Part shown: one piece after another, positions 1 to 5,181 of the stretch | How positions within the stretch are numbered: the first letter of the stretch is position 1 | Layout: every line of letters begins with the position of its first letter | Made by a program: the position numbers and the translations under genes | Origin: Alkaliphilus sp. | GTDB taxonomy: Bacteria > Bacillota > Clostridia > Peptostreptococcales > Thermotaleaceae | Direction of reading: 5' to 3' | Assembly: GCA_018335765.1 (NCBI GenBank) | Contig: JAGXRU010000265.1 | Span: forward strand, 1-7,077 | Length of the DNA stretch: 7,077 nt | The notes under the pieces: generated by a model | Database searches by the model: none | Seen by the model: only the letters and a program-made list of their open reading frames with translations | What the model was told of the DNA's origin: nothing

Positions 1-8
1 CCCCAAAA

Positions 9-1784
9 ATGTCAAACACCCTGCGATCGTTTATTTTGGGCATAGCTTTGTATACTGCTGCAGACTTATATTATTCCTATCAAATATTTCATGACTCGTA
101 TGTTACAAATTCAATAGTGGATACTGCATTTATTGCTTCTTTGTTTATTTTAGCCGGCAGTGGACTGCTAGAGATTCATAAACCCACGGAAGAAGCAGTG
201 TCTACACAAAACATTGTTCTAGGAACAGGAAAAAGACATCACAAAAAGGCACTGTTGTTACTTTTTTCCATATTATTTATTTTTGCAACAAGGGGATTCT
301 TATTACGCGAAGCACTGTTTATTATCGTGATAATAGCATGTCATCAAGTCTTGAGTGGATATGTTCAGAATAATATATATAGAGAATATCTGTATAATAA
401 AGAGAAATCGGCCAATGATTTGCTAGAGCAACGCATATTAGAGCGGTCTGAAGAACTGCTGAGATTGAATAAAAAATTAGAGCTTATTGCAAAGGAAGAT
501 TATATAACTGGGCTACTTAACAGGAGATACTTTCTTGAGGGGCTGGATAAGCTAATCCTAGAAAAACAAGGTGTGGAATCTGTCACTGTGCTTTATATGG
601 ACTTGGATAGGTTTAAAGCAATTAATGACTTCTATGGACATGATATAGGAGACTTGGTATTAATAGAAATTGCCAACCGATTAAATAAATGGAAGCCATC
701 AGCTATTTTACTGGCTAGAATAGGTGGGGATGAATTCACGGTTGCTTTGAAAGGTTCATATGAGGAGCAGGAAATTGAAAAAGTGGCTAAAGAAATCATA
801 GAGCTATGCTATATTCCTATTCACATCAATTTGTATCAGTTTAACATTTCAATTAGTATTGGTATAGCATCTTATCCAAAAGATGCTGCGGATCGCGGAT
901 CTTTAATGAAAAATGCTGATATTGCAATGTATCAAGCAAAGCAATCAGGGAGTAATCAATATGTATTTTACAATTCTCATATCAGTGAAAAAACACGCAG
1001 AAAACATGAATTAGAAATTTTATTAAAGTCCGTAGATTATGATAGAGAATTTGAACTTTTTTACCAGCCACAATTTAAAATTCCTGAGGGAGAAATAAAA
1101 GGCGTTGAAGCTTTGATAAGATGGCGAAATCCACAAAGGGGTATGATATACCCTAGCGAATTTATACCCATTGCTGAAGAAACAGGAATTATTGCAGAGA
1201 TCGGTGATTGGGTACTTAATCAGGCCATATCGCAAATTGCTAAATGGAACAGAAATTATAATCTAGGGTTAGTTATGAGTATAAATATATCCCCTAGGGA
1301 GTTTGACAATTCTGATTTCAATCACAAGCTCCGAAAGGTCATTCAGCGCCATGATTGCAGAGCAGAGTGGATAGATATAGAGATAACTGAGGGCATTGCG
1401 ATGAAAAGTGAAGTAACGCTCATAGACATGTTTGAGGAGCTTGCAAGCATAGGGGTAACTATTTCTATTGATGACTTTGGAACAGGATATTCCTCTCTAA
1501 GCACTATAAAGCGTTTTGATATTGATAGACTGAAGATAGCTAAGCCCTTGATAGACAGCATATCTACAAGCTATAATGACGAGCAGATTGTAAAGACAAT
1601 TATTATTATGGCTAAAACCATGGGGCTTCAAACGATAGCAGAAGGAGTAGAATTGGACGAACAGTTAGAGAAACTGATAGAACTAGGATGCAACGAGGTG
1701 CAAGGCTATATCTACAGTCGTCCGATACCGGCGTTAGAATTTGAGAATAAGTATTTGCAAAATTCCTTAGAAATAGTGAAGTAA
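9..1784 (+). CDS. Membrane-anchored GGDEF-EAL cyclic-di-GMP enzyme, probably 5'-partial
   Basis: The protein would make and/or degrade cyclic-di-GMP at the inner face of the membrane. From the first visible Met (591 residues), hydrophobic segments lie near residues 5-25, 36-55, 80-97 and 100-118. A charged, coiled-coil-like linker follows (about 122-162), then a GGDEF domain (about 163-322) and an EAL domain (about 335-578). The cyclase motif is intact (GGDEF 239-243, with metal-site region MDLD 197-200). The I-site RxxD expected five residues before GGDEF reads PSAI, so product inhibition through it is unlikely. EAL residues seen are E368, N426, E458, D488, D489, K509, E546 and Q565, but the Asp usual two residues after the Lys is Ala511. 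The frame is open to the window edge and no ribosome binding site is visible before the ATG. The N-terminus resembles the end of a multi-helix membrane sensor, so the true start probably lies upstream. Family assignment is firm; net activity is inference. Confidence 0.93.
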   Translation: MSNTLRSFILGIALYTAADLYYSYQIFHDSYVTNSIVDTAFIASLFILAGSGLLEIHKPTEEAVSTQNIVLGTGKRHHKKALLLLFSILFIFATRGFLLREALFIIVIIACHQVLSGYVQNNIYREYLYNKEKSANDLLEQRILERSEELLRLNKKLELIAKEDYITGLLNRRYFLEGLDKLILEKQGVESVTVLYMDLDRFKAINDFYGHDIGDLVLIEIANRLNKWKPSAILLARIGGDEFTVALKGSYEEQEIEKVAKEIIELCYIPIHINLYQFNISISIGIASYPKDAADRGSLMKNADIAMYQAKQSGSNQYVFYNSHISEKTRRKHELEILLKSVDYDREFELFYQPQFKIPEGEIKGVEALIRWRNPQRGMIYPSEFIPIAEETGIIAEIGDWVLNQAISQIAKWNRNYNLGLVMSINISPREFDNSDFNHKLRKVIQRHDCRAEWIDIEITEGIAMKSEVTLIDMFEELASIGVTISIDDFGTGYSSLSTIKRFDIDRLKIAKPLIDSISTSYNDEQIVKTIIIMAKTMGLQTIAEGVELDEQLEKLIELGCNEVQGYIYSRPIPALEFENKYLQNSLEIVK

Positions 1785-1810
1785 AGATTCTTCCTCTTAA
1801 GAATTTATTA

Positions 1811-1835
1811 AATAAGGGCTTTGCCCGTAATTCAA
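1811..1835 (+). repeat. 25-nt inverted repeat flanking mgtE, left copy
   Basis: This segment begins AATAAGGGCTTTGCCC and matches the reverse complement of 3372-3396 at 24 of 25 positions. The core GGGC-TTT-GCCC can form a short hairpin. It lies 27 nt past the stop codon of the GGDEF-EAL gene, in the convergent spacer before mgtE. It could be a small dispersed hairpin repeat or a weak terminator. No T-run follows the stem, so a classical intrinsic terminator is not supported. Confidence 0.7.
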
Positions 1836-1873
1836 TTTAGTTATATATAGGGAATTTAAGTCGATGTTTTACA

Positions 1874-1914
1874 AATATTTATTAGCCATTTATATTAAAT
1901 GACTAATAAATATT
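1874..1914 (-). other. 19-bp AT-rich hairpin spanning the mgtE stop codon
   Basis: Arms at 1874-1892 and 1896-1914 are complementary at 18 of 19 positions around a 3-nt loop. The single mismatch is C-A in the + strand RNA but a G-U wobble in the mgtE (-) transcript, so the structure is best formed in mgtE mRNA. One arm is the last codons and stop of mgtE; the other is its immediate 3' flank. The stem is almost all A-T and no U-run follows, so it is not a standard terminator. It could mark or protect the mRNA 3' end. Confidence 0.6.
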
Positions 1915-3224
1915 GTTGCCAAGCCTAAGAAGAAAAAGAAACCTAATACATCAGTAACAGTCGTTACAAATACAGCAGAAGCTAGAGCAGGGTCTATCTT
2001 CAGTTTTTTTAGGGTGACAGGAACTATATATCCTGCTGTTGTGGCTGCAACGAGGTTTAAGAACATAGCTATACCAATTACAAGACCAAAGACAGGTTTT
2101 TTCTCCCATATATATCCTAAAGCGGCAACGGCAAGACCTAATATTAGACCATTGCTAAGCCCAACACCTATTTCTTTAATCAATACTTTTTTAGCATTTT
2201 CAAAGGTTAATTCACCTAAGGCAATACCTCTTATTACGATTGTCAGGGTTTGAGATCCTGCATTTCCTCCCATTCCTGCGACTATCGGCATGAAGGTAGC
2301 AAGGGCAACAACTTGTGAAATAGTGGACTCGAAAAAACTAACAGTAGCTGCCGCTAATATAGCAGTGAAAAGATTTACAAAAAGCCAAGGGAGTCTGCTT
2401 TTGACGGACTCTTTGATTGTTCCGGCTACTTTTTCTCCTTCCTTCAATCCTGCCAGACGATAGAGGTCCTCGGTATGCTCCTTGCTCAAAATTTCCATGA
2501 TATCATCTACTGTTACTATTCCTAACATTATGTTCTCATGATCTACGACAGGCATGGTAAGAAAACCATACTTTTCAAAAATATGACCGACCTCTTCTTG
2601 ATCCATATCCACTGGAACACTTATTGCTTTTTCGTTCATAATATCTATAATGAGTGAATTGAAATCATTAACCACAATATCTCTTAAGGAAACCACTCCT
2701 TTTAATATTCCATTATTGGCCAATACGTAAATATAGTATGCAGTTTCGGCATCAGGAGCTTCTTTTTGAAGAAATTTCAATGTTTCTCCCACGGTCATAT
2801 TTTCTTTTATGGCAACAAACTCAGTTGCCATGATACCACCGGCAGTGTGAGGGTGATATGCAAGTAATTCTTTTACTTCTTCTGCATCTTCTAGATCCAT
2901 TTTCACAATAATACTATTTTTCTCTTCTTCATCTATACTACCTAATAAGTCAACCAACTCATCTGAGGACATTTCATCAACAATTTCCTTTTGCTTAGCA
3001 GTAGGAAACATAGTTAATAACTCGTATTTTTCTTCATCTTCAGCTTGATCGATAATATCTGCAACAATATCATCGGGAAGCTTATTCAAAATTTGAAACT
3101 TATCTCCGTCATATTGATGTATTGCATCCAAAATATCTGCTGGATGGATGTCCTCAATATAATCTTCTATTTGCTCTTTGCTGGATTTAAGAAGGAATTG
3201 TATCAATTCTAATGTATAGGGCAT
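1890..3224 (-). CDS. mgtE: Magnesium transporter/channel MgtE
   Basis: MgtE is a membrane Mg2+ channel whose cytosolic domains sense Mg2+ and close the pore when it is plentiful; some members also carry Co2+. The 444-residue product shows the family order: an acidic superhelical N domain (about 1-125, with HPADILDAI near 27-35), two CBS domains (about 130-190 and 195-250), a linker helix, and a five-helix membrane domain (about 278-440). The signature MGGNAGSQ (318-325) and TTVTDVLGF (421-429) are present; D425 appears to match the pore Asp known from the Thermus protein. The start is set at 3224 because AAAGGAG lies 8 nt upstream; an in-frame ATG at 3272 would add 16 unconserved-looking residues and has no comparable site. 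The gene follows fetAB on the same strand with a 167-nt spacer containing palindromes, so it may have its own promoter. No Mg2+ riboswitch was recognised in that spacer. Confidence 0.96.
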   Translation of the reverse strand: MPYTLELIQFLLKSSKEQIEDYIEDIHPADILDAIHQYDGDKFQILNKLPDDIVADIIDQAEDEEKYELLTMFPTAKQKEIVDEMSSDELVDLLGSIDEEEKNSIIVKMDLEDAEEVKELLAYHPHTAGGIMATEFVAIKENMTVGETLKFLQKEAPDAETAYYIYVLANNGILKGVVSLRDIVVNDFNSLIIDIMNEKAISVPVDMDQEEVGHIFEKYGFLTMPVVDHENIMLGIVTVDDIMEILSKEHTEDLYRLAGLKEGEKVAGTIKESVKSRLPWLFVNLFTAILAAATVSFFESTISQVVALATFMPIVAGMGGNAGSQTLTIVIRGIALGELTFENAKKVLIKEIGVGLSNGLILGLAVAALGYIWEKKPVFGLVIGIAMFLNLVAATTAGYIVPVTLKKLKIDPALASAVFVTTVTDVLGFFFFLGLATIFISHLI

Positions 3225-3232
3225 ATTATGCA

Positions 3233-3239
3233 CTCCTTT
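3233..3239 (-). promoter_or_regulatory. mgtE ribosome binding site (decides start)
   Basis: The minus-strand sequence AAAGGAG is followed by 8 nt and then the ATG at 3224. This is near-ideal spacing and favours that codon over the upstream in-frame ATG at 3272. Confidence 0.85.
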
Positions 3240-3302
3240 GTCAAAAAAATTCAAAAACAGGTACAATGGCAACTTCTAATCTCTAATAACTAAATTAAAT
3301 GT

Positions 3303-3325
3303 CCCCCACCTCTTTAGGCGGCGGG
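3303..3325. repeat. Imperfect GC-rich hairpin between fetB and mgtE
   Basis: CCCCCACCT and AGGCGGCGGG pair around a CTTT loop, with one mismatch and one bulged base. It stands out in an AT-rich spacer and lies 13 nt from a second, perfect palindrome that contains the same CCCCCAC string. The pair recalls subterminal hairpins of IS200/IS605-type elements, but no transposase or TnpB gene is present in the window, so that link is only a suggestion. Confidence 0.5.
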
Positions 3326-3338
3326 TTACACTTAATTT

Positions 3339-3368
3339 TTTCAGTGGGGGTTCAATCCCCCACTGAAA
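3339..3368. repeat. Perfect 12-bp GC-rich palindrome
   Basis: Arms TTTCAGTGGGGG and CCCCCACTGAAA flank the loop TTCAAT. The stem is strong and lies 24 nt past the fetB stop on the fetAB transcript. On the minus strand it is followed by A residues rather than U residues, so it does not fit a classical terminator for fetB. On the plus strand the T-run precedes rather than follows the stem. It could still act as a 3'-end barrier, or be a remnant or small mobile repeat. Confidence 0.75.
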
Positions 3369-3371
3369 TCG

Positions 3372-3396
3372 TTGAATGACGGGCAAAGCCCTTATT
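3372..3396 (-). repeat. 25-nt inverted repeat flanking mgtE, right copy
   Basis: Read on the minus strand this begins AATAAGGGCTTTGCCC and differs from the copy at 1811-1835 at one position. It supplies the fetB stop codon (TAA within AATAAGGG), so it overlaps the 3' end of that gene. In both copies the repeat has the same orientation relative to the gene it follows. No target-site duplication is obvious outside the two copies. Confidence 0.7.
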
Positions 3397-4174
3397 GAAT
3401 CAACTGGCTTTCTTCGTTGAAGAAGGTTTTATATCCAAGGTTTACAAACAGTATTACCGTTAAAGCAACACTGCCTAGTATTCCAAGCATTATGGCTATC
3501 TGATACTCTATGGCGGTTATTGGGGAGATGCCTGATAGGATCTGACCAGTCATCATGCCCGGTAAAAATACGATACCCATGCCCACCATTGAATTGATGG
3601 TTGGCAGGATGGCAGAATCAAAGGCACCATCTACTAATTGTTTGGAAGCTTGTTTAGGAGTAGCACCAAGCATCAAAGCTGACTCCACAAGATGCTTTTG
3701 TAAAATCATGTTGTCTACAAGCTTGTTCACACCCAGTGAAATACCGGTCATGGAATTCCCGATGAGCATTCCAGCGAGGGGGATAAAGTATCTTGGATCA
3801 TACCAAGGAGATATATTGACAACTGCGAATAGGAAATACAATAAACTGGATAATGTCCCAAATATCATAGAGAGGGCTATGATTTTCTTTAAGGACTTAG
3901 ATAGTTTTACTTTAGACCTTTCACATATATTGTATATGGCAAACACCTCCATAAGTGCTATCACTATTATGGTATAGACTAGATGCATGTTGTCAAAGAG
4001 ATAGACAAGTATATAACCGGTTAAAATGAGTTGTAGTGTCATCCTTATTGTCGAAATAAGGATTTCTCTTTCTCTTGAGATACCTCTTAACTTCACAATA
4101 ACCAGCAGTATTATTATAAAAACATATGCTGCAGCCATCTGCCAGAGATTAAGGTCAATAACTCCTTCCATCAT
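3392..4174 (-). CDS. fetB: FetB-type ABC permease (UPF0014), putative iron exporter subunit
   Basis: This is the membrane subunit of a FetAB-type ABC transporter; in E. coli FetAB is linked to iron export and resistance to oxidative stress. The 260-residue product is highly hydrophobic, with about seven predicted helices and normal family length. Recognisable UPF0014 motifs are RMTLQLILTGYIL (44-56), PLAGMLIGNSM (132-142), the coupling-helix-like ESALMLGATPKQA (164-176) and SMVGMGIVFLPGMMTGQ (195-211). The gene overlaps fetA by ATGA, implying translational coupling. Two ATG codons stand in tandem: GGGGAGG lies 4 nt before the first (4174) and 7 nt before the second (4171), so initiation could really be at the second, removing one residue. 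The stop codon lies inside a 25-nt repeat. Substrate is inferred from the family and the iron-import neighbours. Confidence 0.92.
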   Translation of the reverse strand: MMEGVIDLNLWQMAAAYVFIIILLVIVKLRGISREREILISTIRMTLQLILTGYILVYLFDNMHLVYTIIVIALMEVFAIYNICERSKVKLSKSLKKIIALSMIFGTLSSLLYFLFAVVNISPWYDPRYFIPLAGMLIGNSMTGISLGVNKLVDNMILQKHLVESALMLGATPKQASKQLVDGAFDSAILPTINSMVGMGIVFLPGMMTGQILSGISPITAIEYQIAIMLGILGSVALTVILFVNLGYKTFFNEESQLIQ

Positions 4175-4812
4175 TTCACCTCCCCTTGACTTATTATTTT
4201 ACCATTTTTAATTTCTATAATATAATCAGAAAATTGTGCGGCTATTTTTTTTGAATGGGTTACCATAATCAAGGTTTTGTTGTTTGCAACAGTGTAATCT
4301 ACCAAGGCCTCGATAATCAGATGTTCTGTATCTTCATCCAAAGCAGAGGAGGGTTCGTCAAGCAATAAAACCTCGGGTTGCAATAGGATTACCCTTGCTA
4401 AGGCTAGCCTTTGTTTTTCTCCACCAGACAGCTTATCTGCATCACTAGATAGATTTTTGTTTAAATGGACTAATTCTAATACCTCATTTAACTTGTCATC
4501 TGTGACAATTGGTTTCTCAGAATACTTTAAACCAATTAACAAATTATCTTTTATACTTCCTGAAAATATTGCAGGGGATTGAGGGAGCATTATTACATCT
4601 CGTCTTAGCTTTATGGAATCTATGGTATTGATTAAAATATTATTATAATAAATATCTCCGGTATCACAACTGATTAGTTTGTTTAATAGTCTTAAAAGCG
4701 TTGTTTTTCCACTACCGCTTTCACCCACGATGCTGGTAATTTTATGGGCTGGAATATCAAGGGTTTTTATATCTAATATACTCTTATATTTGACCAAACT
4801 AAGCAAAAACAT
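4171..4812 (-). CDS. fetA: FetA-type ABC transporter ATPase, putative iron export
   Basis: This is the cytoplasmic ATPase that would power FetB. The 213-residue protein has every expected ABC element: Walker A GESGSGKTT (30-38), Q-loop Gln78, signature LSGGE (128-132), Walker B VLLLDEP (148-154) with catalytic E153, D-loop SALD (156-159) and switch His186 in VTHSK. The short length and lack of a C-terminal extension fit FetA. The ATG at 4812 is chosen because AAAGGAG (4821-4827) is 8 nt away; a TTG at 4815 directly in front would be only 5 nt away. The stop overlaps the fetB start. A -10-like TATAAT lies about 80 nt upstream. The ATPase class is certain; the iron role rests on the partnership with FetB and on location. 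Confidence 0.93.
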   Translation of the reverse strand: MFLLSLVKYKSILDIKTLDIPAHKITSIVGESGSGKTTLLRLLNKLISCDTGDIYYNNILINTIDSIKLRRDVIMLPQSPAIFSGSIKDNLLIGLKYSEKPIVTDDKLNEVLELVHLNKNLSSDADKLSGGEKQRLALARVILLQPEVLLLDEPSSALDEDTEHLIIEALVDYTVANNKTLIMVTHSKKIAAQFSDYIIEIKNGKIISQGEVK

Positions 4813-4820
4813 CAATAAAT

Positions 4821-4827
4821 CTCCTTT
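4821..4827 (-). promoter_or_regulatory. fetA ribosome binding site (decides start)
   Basis: Minus-strand AAAGGAG is followed by 5 nt to a TTG (4815) and 8 nt to an ATG (4812). Codon type and spacing both favour the ATG. Confidence 0.8.
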
Positions 4828-4849
4828 CTGAAATAATCAATGATTTTTT

Positions 4850-4878
4850 TAAATAAGGCATAAGCCTTTCTTAATTTA
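4850..4878. other. Hairpin in the fetA leader, possible diverged copy of the mgtE-flanking repeat
   Basis: AAGGC and GCCTT pair around ATAA, and TAAAT/ATTTA can extend the stem across a 5-nt one-sided bulge. The plus-strand reading starts AATAAGG, has GCC at the same offset and ends AATTTA, as does the copy beginning at 1811, so it may be a diverged relative. It would lie in the 5' leader of fetA mRNA. No U-run follows on the fetA strand. Confidence 0.4.
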
Positions 4879-4891
4879 CACATTACATCAT

Positions 4892-4920
4892 ATTATATCA
4901 TGGCATCGATTGTTTAGGAA
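4892..4920 (-). promoter_or_regulatory. Probable fetA promoter
   Basis: On the minus strand a perfect TATAAT (4897-4892) is preceded, after 17 nt, by TTCCTA (4920-4915), a poor -35 with 3 of 6 matches to TTGACA. Transcription would begin near 4885 and give a leader of about 70 nt. The weak -35 suggests low basal output or an activator. No Fur-like site overlaps it. Confidence 0.5.
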
Positions 4921-5018
4921 GAAAGTATGTATCAGAAGCGTTAGAGATGAAACGCAGAGAAAGAGTTGATCAGAAGAATTTTCATTAATCAGTTTGACAT
5001 ATATTTTATAAATTCTTA

Positions 5019-5047
5019 TTGACAATAAGTTTATCTCATGTTATTCT
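5019..5047 (+). promoter_or_regulatory. Sigma-A-type promoter of the iron-uptake operon
   Basis: A perfect TTGACA (5019-5024) is followed by exactly 17 nt and then TATTCT (5042-5047), 4 of 6 matches to TATAAT. The expected start of transcription, near 5054, falls inside the Fur-box-like palindrome immediately downstream, so occupancy there should block initiation. The resulting leader is about 128 nt. Confidence 0.75.
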
Positions 5048-5066
5048 CTTAATGAGAATGATTCTC
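5048..5066 (+). promoter_or_regulatory. Fur-box-like operator
   Basis: The 19-mer reads CTTAAT GAGAAT G ATTCTC. It has the 6-6-1-6 layout of a Fur box and matches GATAATGATAATCATTATC at 14 of 19 positions; GAGAATGATTCTC inside it is a perfect 6-1-6 palindrome. A further ATTCTC at 5043-5048 forms an overlapping 6-5-6 palindrome with GAGAAT. Placement over the predicted transcription start, before genes for ferric-iron uptake, supports iron-dependent repression. Protein identity is inferred; the Fur gene is not in the window. Confidence 0.8.
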
Positions 5067-5181
5067 TTTTTCAGAAGGCTGTTATGCATGCATGCGAATT
5101 TAAAAGCAGTATCCCTTTGTATTCTAAGAGATATAAAAACATTTCTTAAAGTCCATTTTATCAAAAAAACAGGAGGTTCAA

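Larger units (their letters stand above)
4813..5181. other. Divergent fetA / iron-uptake spacer, 369 nt
   Basis: No protein gene is supported here. From left to right it holds the fetA ribosome binding site and leader with a small hairpin (4850-4878), a probable fetA promoter (4892-4920), an unexplained stretch at about 4921-5018, the iron-uptake promoter (5019-5047), a Fur-box-like operator (5048-5066), and a roughly 125-nt 5' leader ending in AGGAGGT (5171-5177). The leader contains the self-complementary decamer GCATGCATGC (5086-5095). Confidence 0.8.

Noticed and set aside
1023..1561. Minus-strand open frames within the GGDEF-EAL gene
   Set aside because: They lie wholly inside a well-supported coding region and have no recognisable motifs.
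1785..1806. Hairpin ATTCTT-CCTCTT-AAGAAT right after the GGDEF-EAL stop as a terminator
   Set aside because: The stem is short and AT-only at its ends, and no T-run follows.
2014..2253. Plus-strand open frame inside mgtE
   Set aside because: It is antisense to the conserved membrane domain of MgtE and has no family features.
3346..3363. GGGG-TTCAATC-CCC looks like a tRNA T-arm
   Set aside because: No acceptor, D or anticodon arms surround it, and the sequence is better explained as a perfect 12-bp palindrome.
3555..4211. Plus-strand open frames opposite fetB and the end of fetA
   Set aside because: Antisense shadows of conserved ABC transporter genes without motifs of their own.
4831..4849. 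Pseudo-palindrome (AAATAATCA-A-TGATTTTTT) just upstream of the fetA ribosome binding site, considered as a Fur/PerR site
   Set aside because: It has symmetry at 8 of 9 positions but does not match Fur or PerR consensus hexamers; in AT-rich DNA this can arise by chance.
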